Positions 8,716-17,893 of a DNA stretch of 61,994 nucleotides are shown here, piece by piece. Position numbers and translations under genes: made by a program. Position 1 is the stretch's first letter. Each line of letters opens with the position of its first letter. A model generated the notes under the pieces. The model did not search any database. It saw nothing but the letters and a program-made list of their open reading frames with translations, and was not told where the DNA came from. Source of the DNA: Bacteroidales bacterium (GTDB lineage: Bacteria; Bacteroidota; Bacteroidia; Bacteroidales; UBA12077); NCBI GenBank assembly GCA_021108325.1, contig JAIORB010000030.1, positions 1 to 61,994 of the forward strand, read 5' to 3'.

Positions 8716-10494
8716 ATGGCTGTAATTTCATCATTGATAAAACGTTTCCTTATTTGGCGTGTAAAGAAAATCGATGATAGAAAATTTATGATGTTCCTTA
8801 GTGTTGTTGTTGGGATTTTTTCCGGATTAGCAGCTGTTATTCTTAAAAATTTAGTTCATATAATTAAAAGTTTACTTACCAGTGATTTTGGAACTCAGTA
8901 CCACAACTATTTATACTTTGCATATCCTGCCATTGGTATTCTGCTTGTATTTATTTTTACAAAATATATTTTAAAGGCATCTGTAGGTCATGGTATTCCA
9001 ACAACACTTCATGCTATTTCGAAGAATAACGGAAAAATAAAACAACACAACATGTTTTCTTCCATTATTACGAGTGCTTTAACTATAGGTTTTGGAGGTT
9101 CGGTTGGACTTGAAGGCCCGACAGTTGCTACGGGTGCAGCGTGGGGTTCAAATATTGGGCGTTTTTTTCATTTAAATTACAGACAAGTATTATTGCTTCT
9201 GTCTTGTGCCGGAGCCGGAGCTATGTCTGCTATTTTTAAAGCACCTATTGCAGCAATTGTTTTTGTTTTGGAAGTATTAATGCTTGATTTAACTATTGCC
9301 TCACTTTTACCTTTATTATTTGCTTCTGTCACAGCGGCTATTACTTCGTATCTTTTTTTAGGAATGGATGTATTGTATCCGGTCGAAATAACTGAAAGGT
9401 TTAATATTAGTGAGATTTTATATTATATTTTATTAGGAATTCTTGCTGGTTTAGTTTCAGTTTATTTTACAAGGATTTATAAATTCTTACAGGACTGGTT
9501 CGATAAACAAAATAATAGTTTTTATAAATGGCTTATCGGGGGTTCAACTTTAGGATTGTTGATATTCTTATTTCCTTCGTTATATGGTGAGGGCTACGAG
9601 GCCATAAACGGATGTTTGCATGGTACAAATGATCACTTATTTAATAATAGTTTATTTTATAATCTACAAGATAATATGCTTTGGGTTTTTATCATTTTTG
9701 CTTTGGTAATTATTTTTAAAGCAGTTGCAACTTCTGTTACATTTGGTGCGGGTGGTGTTGGTGGTATTTTTGCCCCAACTTTATTTATTGGAGCAAATAC
9801 AGGTTTGCTATTTGCACAGGTACTTAACTATTTTGGATTTAAAGAATTGCCGTACAGTAATTTTGCATTAGTAGGAATGGTTGGATTAATAGCAGGCGTT
9901 TTACATGCGCCGCTTACTGCTATATTTTTAATAGCTGAAATAACTGGTGGCTATAGTTTAATTTTGCCATTAATGATTGGTGCCAGCGTTTCCTTTGCTA
10001 CAACAAGATTGTTCGAAAAATATTCAGTTTATACTTACCAACTAGCCCGAAGAGGCGAGTTATTTACTCATGATAAAGATAAGGTTGTTCTTTCGATCCT
10101 TAAGGTTACAAAACTTATTGAAACAGACTTTTTAACAATTTGTGAAGAAGCAACATTAGGAGATTTGGTTAAAGTAATTGCCAAATCGAAAAGAAATATT
10201 GTTCCGGTAATTGATAAAGAAAACATTCTTTTAGGTATTGTTTTTATTAATGATATTCGCGAAATAATGTTTAAACGTGAAATGTACGATTCGGTTTATG
10301 TTAATGAACTGATGTATATGCCATCGCCAATGGTTTCTCCCGATGAATCGATGGAAGATGTAGCGAAAAAATTCAAAATAACCAATAATTATAATCTCCC
10401 TGTTGTTGATAAGGGTAAATATGTTGGTTTTGTCAGCCGCGCAAATGTATTTTCAGCTTACCGTAATTTGTTAAAAGAATTTTCCGAAGAATAA
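8716..10494 (+). CDS. ClC-family anion channel/transporter with CBS pair (copy 1)
   Basis: A 592-residue ClC protein of the inner membrane. Filter motifs are nearly canonical: GHGIP (91-95), GLEGP (131-135, with gating Glu133), GGVGGIFAP (about 346-354) and the central tyrosine in SVYT (Tyr439). The residue matching the inner proton glutamate of E. coli ClC (E203) is Val187 in VLEVLML, as in ClC channels rather than H+/Cl- antiporters. A CBS pair occupies about 470-592 and would give nucleotide-dependent control. It is first of three tandem paralogs in the same orientation. Selectivity (chloride, fluoride or another anion) is not settled by sequence. Confidence 0.93.
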   Translation: MAVISSLIKRFLIWRVKKIDDRKFMMFLSVVVGIFSGLAAVILKNLVHIIKSLLTSDFGTQYHNYLYFAYPAIGILLVFIFTKYILKASVGHGIPTTLHAISKNNGKIKQHNMFSSIITSALTIGFGGSVGLEGPTVATGAAWGSNIGRFFHLNYRQVLLLLSCAGAGAMSAIFKAPIAAIVFVLEVLMLDLTIASLLPLLFASVTAAITSYLFLGMDVLYPVEITERFNISEILYYILLGILAGLVSVYFTRIYKFLQDWFDKQNNSFYKWLIGGSTLGLLIFLFPSLYGEGYEAINGCLHGTNDHLFNNSLFYNLQDNMLWVFIIFALVIIFKAVATSVTFGAGGVGGIFAPTLFIGANTGLLFAQVLNYFGFKELPYSNFALVGMVGLIAGVLHAPLTAIFLIAEITGGYSLILPLMIGASVSFATTRLFEKYSVYTYQLARRGELFTHDKDKVVLSILKVTKLIETDFLTICEEATLGDLVKVIAKSKRNIVPVIDKENILLGIVFINDIREIMFKREMYDSVYVNELMYMPSPMVSPDESMEDVAKKFKITNNYNLPVVDKGKYVGFVSRANVFSAYRNLLKEFSEE

Positions 10495-10570
10495 AAAATA
10501 AATGATTTTCCGCTTTTTTAACCAATCTCCAGTCAAATTATTTGTCATTATTCCTTTCAGTCATGAAGAT

Positions 10571-10670
10571 GAACGTTCCTGCGAACTTTTCTCATGAGTA
10601 AAGCGAGTAATGCAGGAATCTAATACCTATAAATTAGATTCCGGGTCAAGCCCGGAATGACAGAGTATGG
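10571..10670. repeat. REP-like cluster of nested inverted repeats
   Basis: Between ClC copies 1 and 2 lie three overlapping inverted repeats: TTCCTGC (10576-10582) with GCAGGAA (10612-10618); a 10-bp stem GGAATCTAAT (10615-10624) with ATTAGATTCC (10633-10642); and ATTCCGGG (10638-10645) with CCCGGAAT (10651-10658). The arms share bases, so alternative hairpins are possible. No supported ORF is seen. A TACTTTTG -7-like box at 10746-10753 could serve the next gene. Confidence 0.6.
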
Positions 10671-10774
10671 TTATTTGTTTATGTTATAGTAGCGGATAGT
10701 CTTAAAAAAATATTTAAAAACAGAATATTAAACACATCATTTGATTACTTTTGCAAAGTTTTTAAAATATCAAA

Positions 10775-12565
10775 ATGTTCTCTTTCATAAATGTAAAAAG
10801 GCAACGGTTTTCACGACGAATACTAATCTGGCGTAATAAGAAAATAAGCGAACGAAAGTTGGTCCTTGTTTTAAGTTTTATTGTTGGTATTTTGAGTGGC
10901 CTTGCTGCAGTACTTTTAAAATCAACAGTGCACTATACGCATCATTTTCTGACAAAAGGCTTTGCCGAAGGATTTAATTATACTTTTTTAATTTTTCCGC
11001 TTATAGGAATTACCTTAACCGTATTATATGTAAAATTCTTTGTCAAAGATAAAATTGGTCACGGAGTTTCGCGGATTTTATATGCCCTTTCAAAAAATAA
11101 CGGACGAATAAAAGCGCATAATAATTACTCATCTATAGTTGCAAGTACACTTACTATTGGTTTTGGAGGATCGGTGGGAGTTGAGGCGCCAATTGTATTA
11201 ACCGGAGCATCAATTGGATCAACTTTGGGACGATATTTTCGGTTAAATTTTAAATCTATTGCATTATTAGTAGCCTGTGGTGCTGCTGGAGCCATTGGAG
11301 GTATTTTCAAAGCTCCGATAGCAGGTATGATTTTCACTTTGGAAGTTCTTATGTTGGATTTAACCTTAACTTCTATAGTTCCATTATTGATTTCTTCGGT
11401 AACAGGTGCCACTGTAGCATATTTTCTGATGGGCGAAGGCGTTGTTTTATCAGTTGCAAACACACAGAATTTTGAATTAAATTTTATACCCTTTTATATT
11501 TTACTCGGATTATTTTCCGGTTTGATTTCTTTTTATTTCACGAAAACAACCATGGAAATTGAATCAGCTTTAAAAAAAGTTAAAAATACTTTTGTAAAGA
11601 TTTTGATTGGAGGAACTGTTTTGGCAGGATTAATATTTGTATTTCCATCACTTTATGGTGAGGGAACACAGACTTTACAATCATTATTGAATGGAAATAC
11701 AGAAGGTTTACCAATAGATAAAATCTTTTCGTTTGTATTACAAAATAACTGGTATATATTAATTTATCTCGGAATGTTGCTTTTGCTTAAAGTAGTAGCA
11801 ATGGCATTTACCAATGGTAGCGGTGGAGTTGGTGGAATATTTGGCCCTACACTATTTGTTGGTGGAGTTACAGGTTATTGGTTGTCGCATTTTATTAACT
11901 CTTTTGGTTTTGTAAAACTACCCGAAGGTAATTTTGCTCTGGTTGGAATGGCTGGTTTAATGGCAGGAGTTATGCATGCTCCTTTGACAGCAATATTCCT
12001 TATAGCAGAAATAACAGGCGGTTATAGTTTGTTTATTCCTTTAATGATTACTTCAACAATTGCATATATTACAATTCTATGGTTTACCAAACATTCAATT
12101 TATACGCACAGGTTAGCTGAGCGGGGTGAGCTTCTTACACATCATAAAGATGAAGTTGTACTTACCTTAATGAAACTGGATAGTGTTATCGAAAAAGATT
12201 TTGTAACTGTTTGTATTGATGATTCTCTTGGTCAATTAATAAAAGCTGTATCAAAATCGAAAAGAAATATTTTCCCGGTATTGAATAACGAAGATGAATT
12301 AGTTGGCATTGTACTTTTGGATAATATTAGAGAAGTTATGTTCCAGCGCGAGAAATATGAAGAAACATTAGTTTCGGATGTTATGATTTCGCCACCCGAA
12401 ATTGTTGATGTGACTGACAATATGGACATTGTAATGAAGAAGTTTAATTCCAGTGGTGCATGGAATTTACCTGTTATGAAAGAGGGGAAATATGTTGGTT
12501 TTGTTTCAAAATCTAAAATCTTTAATACCTATCGCGACGTTTTAGTTCAGGTTTCCGAATATTAA
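10775..12565 (+). CDS. ClC-family anion channel/transporter with CBS pair (copy 2)
   Basis: A 596-residue paralog of the flanking ClC genes with the same architecture: a membrane domain, then a linker beginning near RGELLTHHKDEVV and a C-terminal CBS pair. Filter motifs have drifted. GxGIP reads GHGVS (95-99) and GxxGP reads GVEAP (135-139), but gating Glu137 remains. The GGVGGIFGP loop and the central Tyr (SIYTHRLAERG) are kept. The inner proton-glutamate position is Val191. The N-terminus is about 9 residues longer than copy 1. The gap to copy 3 is about 70 bases, so those two may be co-transcribed. Full length argues against a pseudogene. Confidence 0.92.
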   Translation: MFSFINVKRQRFSRRILIWRNKKISERKLVLVLSFIVGILSGLAAVLLKSTVHYTHHFLTKGFAEGFNYTFLIFPLIGITLTVLYVKFFVKDKIGHGVSRILYALSKNNGRIKAHNNYSSIVASTLTIGFGGSVGVEAPIVLTGASIGSTLGRYFRLNFKSIALLVACGAAGAIGGIFKAPIAGMIFTLEVLMLDLTLTSIVPLLISSVTGATVAYFLMGEGVVLSVANTQNFELNFIPFYILLGLFSGLISFYFTKTTMEIESALKKVKNTFVKILIGGTVLAGLIFVFPSLYGEGTQTLQSLLNGNTEGLPIDKIFSFVLQNNWYILIYLGMLLLLKVVAMAFTNGSGGVGGIFGPTLFVGGVTGYWLSHFINSFGFVKLPEGNFALVGMAGLMAGVMHAPLTAIFLIAEITGGYSLFIPLMITSTIAYITILWFTKHSIYTHRLAERGELLTHHKDEVVLTLMKLDSVIEKDFVTVCIDDSLGQLIKAVSKSKRNIFPVLNNEDELVGIVLLDNIREVMFQREKYEETLVSDVMISPPEIVDVTDNMDIVMKKFNSSGAWNLPVMKEGKYVGFVSKSKIFNTYRDVLVQVSEY

Positions 12566-12639
12566 TACCTATTTACTTTAATCAAAAAAATCATTAAATT
12601 TATTGAGTTAAGAGATAAAATCTTAATCTGATACATTTG

Positions 12640-14409
12640 ATGACAAAAAGAACAGCTTTAATTAGATTTCTTATTTGGAGAAAACAGAAGATAAGTCAAC
12701 GTAACTTTATACTTATATTAAGTTTTATTGTTGGCTTAGCAGGTGGTATTGTTGCTCTTACCCTGAAAACCTGTGTTTTTTATTTACACGAGGTATTACT
12801 TGAAGATAAAGGATTTGATGAGTATAATTTTTTAATATTTATATATCCGTTTATTGGAATTGCTTTAACTCTTTTTTTTACCAAATACATCCTTCGCGAT
12901 AGTGTTAAACATAATATTGCTTCAATTTTATATGCTATTTCTAAACGAAACAGTTTAATGCGTGCACATAAAATTTTTTCATCCATAATTGGTGGAATAC
13001 TAACTGCAGGTTTTGGCGGATCAATAGGATTAGAGTCTCCGATTATTTCTTCCGGATCTTCAATAGGATCAAATATCGGACGTTTATTGAGGTTAAGTTA
13101 TAAAGAAGTAACTTTGTTATTATCATGCGGTGCTGCCGGAGCAATATCAGCAATATTTCACACTCCATTGGCTGCAATTATTTTTGCAATTGAAGTATTG
13201 TTAATTGATTTGACCCGGTTTAGTTTAATTCCTTTATTAATTGCTTCGGTGAGTGGAGCAATAGTTACAAATGTTTTTTTTCATGATGAAATCTTATTTG
13301 AATTTATTCTGAAAGATCCATACGAAGTTCATCATACTATATTTTATCTTTTGCTTGGTATTTTTACAGGATTAGTTTCGGTTTATTTTTCAAAAGTATT
13401 TTTTAAGGTTGAAAGCATTGCAAATAAAATTCCTGATATACGAAGATTGTTTATTGGAGGATTAGTATTAGGTGTGTTAATATTTTCATTTCCTCCATTA
13501 TATGGTGAGGGTTATCACATTATTAAAGCAATTTTTGCCGAGAACTTTTCTTCAGTTATGGAATCCAATATTAGCTTTGGATTAGCGAGTTCTCAGTGGT
13601 TTTTTTATATCTTTTTTATATCGCTTCTTTTATTAAAAGCATTTGCTACTTCAATAACTATTACCAGTGGTGGTGTTGGCGGAATAATTGCTCCTTCGTT
13701 ATTTACAGGAGCAATCGCAGGAATGCTATTTTCGCATAGTTTAAATTTGCTCGGACTCAATATTTCAGAAAGCAATTTTGCTTTGGTAGGGATGGCCGGT
13801 GTGTTAAGCGGTGTTTTACATGCTCCCTTAACGGCAATATTTCTTATTGCTGAAACTACTAAAGGATACGAGTTAATTGTTCCATTAATGCTTACAACAA
13901 TAGTTTCCTTCGTAACAGTTAAGTTCTTTGAACCTAATTCAATATTTACTCTTCAATTAGCAAAACGTGGTGAGTTGATTACACATCATAAAGACAAGGC
14001 TGTCCTGAATTTTATGAAACTTAAATCGGTTATTGAAACAGATTTTGTAACTGTTCACGTTGATTCGACTTTGGGCAATCTGGTAAAAGAAATCTCAAAA
14101 TCGAAAAGAAATATGTTTCCGGTTATTGATGACGAAGGAATACTGATAGGTATTATTCTGATGGATCATATTCGTGAAATTATGTTTGAGAAAGATATGT
14201 ATGATACAACTATGGTTAGTAATTTAATGATTTTACCACCTGCTTATATTGCTTATAAAGATACTATGAAAGATGTTATTGAAAAATTTGAAACCACCGG
14301 GGCGTGGAACTTACCTGTAATTGAAAATGCAAAATATATTGGTATGGTATCTAAATCGAAATTATTTTCTGCATATCGGAATTTACTACTTGAAATTTCA
14401 GATGAATAA
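12640..14409 (+). CDS. ClC-family protein with degenerate filter and CBS pair (copy 3)
   Basis: The third tandem ClC paralog, 589 residues from the ATG at 12640; an in-frame TTG directly before it is a less likely start. The fold and CBS pair are intact, but the filter is the least canonical of the three: GxGIP is KHNIA (91-95), GxxGP is GLESP (131-135, Glu133 kept), the third loop is GGVGGIIAP, and the central tyrosine is phenylalanine (SIFTLQLAKRG). The inner glutamate position is Val187. Anion selectivity or coupling may be altered, or the subunit may work only with its paralogs, since ClCs are dimers. This is inference. Confidence 0.9.
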   Translation: MTKRTALIRFLIWRKQKISQRNFILILSFIVGLAGGIVALTLKTCVFYLHEVLLEDKGFDEYNFLIFIYPFIGIALTLFFTKYILRDSVKHNIASILYAISKRNSLMRAHKIFSSIIGGILTAGFGGSIGLESPIISSGSSIGSNIGRLLRLSYKEVTLLLSCGAAGAISAIFHTPLAAIIFAIEVLLIDLTRFSLIPLLIASVSGAIVTNVFFHDEILFEFILKDPYEVHHTIFYLLLGIFTGLVSVYFSKVFFKVESIANKIPDIRRLFIGGLVLGVLIFSFPPLYGEGYHIIKAIFAENFSSVMESNISFGLASSQWFFYIFFISLLLLKAFATSITITSGGVGGIIAPSLFTGAIAGMLFSHSLNLLGLNISESNFALVGMAGVLSGVLHAPLTAIFLIAETTKGYELIVPLMLTTIVSFVTVKFFEPNSIFTLQLAKRGELITHHKDKAVLNFMKLKSVIETDFVTVHVDSTLGNLVKEISKSKRNMFPVIDDEGILIGIILMDHIREIMFEKDMYDTTMVSNLMILPPAYIAYKDTMKDVIEKFETTGAWNLPVIENAKYIGMVSKSKLFSAYRNLLLEISDE

Positions 14410-14583
14410 TGTAAATGGTTATCAAGCAGTTCTAAGGTTAATAATCAAAAACATAAATAGTTGTTTTTTTGAATCATAAATTTTTGTAGATTTATCTTAA
14501 TTTAAAATAACATAATAATTATTTGAATTAAATTTAAATTACAAACATTATCTTTATTAATATAACCTTAAAAATTAAATGTT

Positions 14584-15279
14584 ATGGATAACAAGAGTTT
14601 TAATTTTAACAAATTTTTCCAAGATTCAAAAAAAGTACTATTATCTCCTAAGGAATATTTTTCTACGATGGAAATTACTGGAGGGATGGGAGAGCCTATC
14701 ATTAAAGCATTAATATATGGTGCAATAGCAGGTGTTTTTGCATTGCTTTGGAGCCTGTTAAACTTATCAGGGGTTTCAGGTTTATTTGGAGGAGCTGTTG
14801 GTTTTCTTGCTCTCATATGGTCAATTGTTGCTGCTGTTATTGGTGTATTTATTGGAGGAGTAATAGTTTTAATTATTTCATCAATTTGTAAAGGAAATTC
14901 AGAGTTTGAACCTAGTATGAGGGTTGCCGCTGCGTTAATGGTAATTATGCCAATAAGCGCATTCTTCGGTTTCTTAGGTGGTATTCATCTTCTTAGTTCT
15001 GTTATTAGTCTTGCAATTAACTTGTATGTATTGTATTTATTATATATTGCTGTTACTATTACGCTTAAAGGTACTGATAAGCCTGCAAAAATAGTTTCTT
15101 ATGTTTTAGGAGGTTTGTTGGCATTATTTTTTATTATTGGATTAGGAACAAGATCTGCTGTAAATAAATATTCTAAATTTTCTGAAAAAGAAATTAATAA
15201 AGTGTTAGATGATTACAAAGAAGCAGCAGAAGATGTAGCAAAAGAATTAGAAGAAGCTGTGAAAGATGCAGAGGATTAG
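14584..15279 (+). CDS. Yip1-family membrane protein
   Basis: A 231-residue inner-membrane protein. The N-terminal stretch (FFQDSKKVLLSPKEYFSTM) is the amphipathic region typical of bacterial Yip1-domain proteins. About five hydrophobic segments follow between residues 35 and 185, and the C-terminal tail is charged and probably helical (from about residue 195, rich in Lys, Glu and Asp). The function of bacterial Yip1 proteins is not established. The gene lies after the ClC triplet with a 174-base gap and is followed by a strong terminator, so it looks monocistronic. Confidence 0.75.
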   Translation: MDNKSFNFNKFFQDSKKVLLSPKEYFSTMEITGGMGEPIIKALIYGAIAGVFALLWSLLNLSGVSGLFGGAVGFLALIWSIVAAVIGVFIGGVIVLIISSICKGNSEFEPSMRVAAALMVIMPISAFFGFLGGIHLLSSVISLAINLYVLYLLYIAVTITLKGTDKPAKIVSYVLGGLLALFFIIGLGTRSAVNKYSKFSEKEINKVLDDYKEAAEDVAKELEEAVKDAED

Positions 15280-15301
15280 TTAGTATGTTGGAAAATTAAA
15301 A

Positions 15302-15331
15302 AGCCGCTTAATTTAATATTAAGCGGTTTTT
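15302..15331. terminator. Bidirectional terminator between convergent genes
   Basis: A perfect 9-bp stem pairs CCGCTTAAT (15304-15312) with ATTAAGCGG (15318-15326). It is followed by five T on the plus strand and preceded by A residues that serve the minus strand. It separates the Yip1-like gene from the convergent small membrane protein gene. Confidence 0.85.
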
Positions 15332-15348
15332 CAATATAAAATAATATT

Positions 15349-15726
15349 CTATTCCATTACTTTTAAATTCAAATAATACATTACTATAAATGCAGCAGTA
15401 ATAATTAAAGGAAAGATACCGAAGCCTATAATTAATAAAATTACATTGGCAGCTGCATAAATATAAAAACCTAATTTTTGAAGTTTCCACATTTGAATAG
15501 CACCGTAAAGAGACGCTGCAATCAATACTAAAGTTATTATTGATTTAACTATTCCTCCATCAACCCCGACAGGTAAATATTGTGCAAATGATTCAATTGC
15601 ACCTGCAGCAACTAATCCAATTAATCCAAATAAAAGGCCTAAGCCACTAGCAATAAAGGTTAAGATACATAATACAGTTAAAAATGTTGGTCGTTGATTT
15701 GTTGTTTGTACATTTTGTTCTTCCAT
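15349..15726 (-). CDS. Small membrane protein with four predicted helices
   Basis: A 125-residue protein of unknown function. A short polar N-terminus (MEEQNVQTTNQRPTFL) precedes about four hydrophobic segments, near residues 15-45, 60-78, 82-100 and 102-120. Glycine-rich packing is seen in LGLLFGLIGLV. Similar small proteins occur beside Yip1-like genes in Bacteroidota, but I assign no function. It converges on the Yip1 gene through a shared terminator and diverges from the response regulator across a 249-base gap that carries a long inverted repeat. Confidence 0.7.
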   Translation of the reverse strand: MEEQNVQTTNQRPTFLTVLCILTFIASGLGLLFGLIGLVAAGAIESFAQYLPVGVDGGIVKSIITLVLIAASLYGAIQMWKLQKLGFYIYAAANVILLIIGFGIFPLIITAAFIVMYYLNLKVME

Positions 15727-15853
15727 AATAAAAAATATTTGGGTTTATAATTAATGTTAAATATATGAAAAAAATATGAATAGCAATTTTATTACACATA
15801 ACATAATTGTTGATGCAAAAAGTTTTTAATATTTAAACTACGTGCTTTTGCCG

Positions 15854-15886
15854 TTTATCAACAAAAAATAACGTTTTGTTGATAAA
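15854..15886. promoter_or_regulatory. Perfect 13-bp inverted repeat in a divergent intergenic gap
   Basis: TTTATCAACAAAA (15854-15866) is repeated inverted at 15874-15886 with a 7-base spacer. There is no T tract, and both neighbouring genes read away from it, so a terminator is unlikely. It may be an operator for a dimeric regulator or an RNA hairpin. Confidence 0.45.
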
Positions 15887-15922
15887 TAATCCACATTCGT
15901 CAAAAAAAAGTTTGTTAAATAA

Positions 15923-15953
15923 TTGGAAATTAGAATAGTTATATTTATAATTG
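15923..15953 (+). promoter_or_regulatory. Candidate promoter of the orphan response regulator
   Basis: TTGG (15923-15926) and TATAATTG (15946-15953) are spaced 19 bases apart, each one mismatch from the Bacteroidota TTTG / TAnnTTTG pattern. The start codon follows 22 bases downstream. Confidence 0.35.
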
Positions 15954-15975
15954 CCTGTTTTTAAAAAATTGGGGA

Positions 15976-16401
15976 ATGAATTTCAATAAAACTGTTATTA
16001 ACAAAAGTGTTGAAAGTAACGTTAACCATAATTATAAAATTTTAGTTGTTGAAGATGATGATATTGGTTATATGCTTTTGCATGAGATTTTATCATCGTA
16101 TCCTGTTAAATTAGTTCGTGCTATTAATGGTCAGGAAGCAATTGATAATTTCCAGAATGACAAATCTGCTTTTAATCTTGTGTTAATGGATATTCGTTTA
16201 CCAAAAGTAAATGGCTATGTGGCTACACGGCAAATAAAGAAAATTAATCCTTCTATTCCAATAATAGCTGTTACAGCGTATGCTCATTCTCAGGGAATAA
16301 TTGATTGTTTTAACTCAGGTTGTGATGAGTTTATTGCAAAACCATTTGATATCAAAAGAATCATTAAAGTTGTCGAGAATTATTTAGTTTTCAAAAATTA
16401 A
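15976..16401 (+). CDS. Single-domain response regulator (receiver only)
   Basis: A 141-residue receiver domain with no output domain. Conserved positions are present: acidic pocket Glu26/Asp27/Asp28, phospho-acceptor Asp72 (LMDIRLP), Thr100 and Lys122 (AKPFD). A roughly 20-residue polar N-terminal extension precedes the domain. The sequence resembles receivers of hybrid histidine kinases more than DNA-binding regulators. No kinase gene lies nearby, so the partner is elsewhere. Candidate roles are a phosphorelay shuttle or a CheY-like binding partner. A similar orphan receiver occurs at 55840-56235. Confidence 0.9.
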   Translation: MNFNKTVINKSVESNVNHNYKILVVEDDDIGYMLLHEILSSYPVKLVRAINGQEAIDNFQNDKSAFNLVLMDIRLPKVNGYVATRQIKKINPSIPIIAVTAYAHSQGIIDCFNSGCDEFIAKPFDIKRIIKVVENYLVFKN

Positions 16402-16517
16402 GGAAATCCTTCTTGCTTCATAATCAATTTAATCAAAATAAAATTTAATTTTTTATTCATTACATAATTCTCTAATTTTGGGAAATTGTTTTTGAAATTA
16501 TTAAAAAATTATAAATC

Positions 16518-17798
16518 ATGATTAGAGACACAAAAATATTTGACTTAATTCAGAAAGAAAAAGAGAGACAAATAAATGGTATTGAGCTTATTGCTTCGGA
16601 AAATTTTGTAAGCGATCAGGTTTTAGAAGCTATGGGTTCAGTAATGACCAATAAATATGCCGAAGGATATCCCGGGAAAAGATATTACGGAGGTTGTGAA
16701 ATTGTTGATCAGTCGGAAGATTTGGCCCGCGAAAGATTGAAGCAATTATATAATGCAGAATGGGTAAATGTTCAGCCGCACTCAGGCGCACAGGCAAATG
16801 CTGCAGTTTTTATGGCAATTTTAAATCCCGGGGATACTTTCATGGGATTGGATTTGGCACATGGTGGCCATTTATCACACGGTTCGCCTGTTAATTTATC
16901 AGGTATTTTATACCATGCTGTTTCGTACGGTGTTAAAGAAGAAACCGGAATGGTTGACTATGATATGATGGAAGAAGTTGCTTTGAAAGAAAAACCAAAA
17001 ATGATTGTTGGTGGTGCATCAGCTTATTCCCGCGAGTGGGATTATAAAAGGATGAGAGAAATTGCTGATAAAGTTGGTGCAATTTTAATGATTGATATGG
17101 CGCACCCTGCCGGATTAATCGCTGCCGGATTATTAAGTAATCCACTTGAATATGCTCATGTTGTAACTTCAACTACTCATAAAACCTTACGCGGACCAAG
17201 AGGAGGCATTATTTTAATGGGCAAAGACTTCGATAATCCATTCGGAAAAACAACTCCAAAAGGAGTAATCAGAAAAATGTCTTCATTGCTTGATTCAGGG
17301 ATCTTCCCAGGATCACAAGGTGGACCGCTTGAACATATTATAGCTGCTAAGGCAGTTGCTTTTAGTGAAGCTTTAGCTCCTGAATTTAAAGAGTATCAAG
17401 CTCAGGTAAAAAAGAATGCCGCTGTTATGGCTGATGAATTTATTGCTAAAGGATATAAAGTTATTTCCGGTGGTACTGATAATCACTCTATGTTAATTGA
17501 TTTAAGAACCAAGTTTCTTGAAATTACAGGTAAAGTTGTTGAAAATACACTTGTTAAAGCTCATATAACAATTAACAAAAATATGGTTCCTTTCGATTCT
17601 CGTTCACCTTTCCAGACATCGGGTTTCAGAGTTGGAACATCTGCAATTACTACTCGTGGAATTAAAGAAGATAAAATTGCAATCATTGTTGATTTTATTG
17701 ATCAGGTAATTAGTAATATTGAAGACGAAGCTGTAATTAACAAAGTTGGAAATGATATAAAAGAAATGATGAGTAAATATCCATTATTTGCTTATTAG
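16518..17798 (+). CDS. glyA: Serine hydroxymethyltransferase
   Basis: GlyA interconverts serine and glycine with transfer of a one-carbon unit to tetrahydrofolate, using pyridoxal phosphate, in the cytoplasm. The 426-residue protein matches the family throughout: IELIASENF near residue 22, [14 protein letters not shown] (48-61), QPHSGAQAN (87-95), DMAHPAGL (193-200), and the PLP lysine Lys222 in [14 protein letters not shown]. Length is typical and the C-terminus is complete. A TAATTTTG -7-like box lies at 16473-16480. A strong terminator follows, so it is probably a single-gene transcript. Confidence 0.98.
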   Translation: MIRDTKIFDLIQKEKERQINGIELIASENFVSDQVLEAMGSVMTNKYAEGYPGKRYYGGCEIVDQSEDLARERLKQLYNAEWVNVQPHSGAQANAAVFMAILNPGDTFMGLDLAHGGHLSHGSPVNLSGILYHAVSYGVKEETGMVDYDMMEEVALKEKPKMIVGGASAYSREWDYKRMREIADKVGAILMIDMAHPAGLIAAGLLSNPLEYAHVVTSTTHKTLRGPRGGIILMGKDFDNPFGKTTPKGVIRKMSSLLDSGIFPGSQGGPLEHIIAAKAVAFSEALAPEFKEYQAQVKKNAAVMADEFIAKGYKVISGGTDNHSMLIDLRTKFLEITGKVVENTLVKAHITINKNMVPFDSRSPFQTSGFRVGTSAITTRGIKEDKIAIIVDFIDQVISNIEDEAVINKVGNDIKEMMSKYPLFAY

Positions 17799-17820
17799 TA
17801 ATATCTCTCAAATAATTTAA

Positions 17821-17846
17821 AGCTGCCTGAAAAGGCAGCTTTTTTT
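17821..17846 (+). terminator. Rho-independent terminator of glyA
   Basis: AGCTGCC (17821-17827) pairs with GGCAGCT (17834-17840) across a 6-base loop and runs into seven T. It starts 23 bases after the glyA stop. Confidence 0.9.
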
Positions 17847-17893
17847 ATCCTTAAATTTTACTTCTATATTTACAAAAACTAAATATTTTAAAA

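Noticed and set aside
12640..14409. ClC copy 3 as a pseudogene
   Set aside because: The motifs are degenerate, but the frame is full length, both CBS domains are intact and there is no frameshift.
15854..15886. Inverted repeat as a transcription terminator
   Set aside because: No T tract follows on either strand and both neighbouring genes are transcribed away from it.
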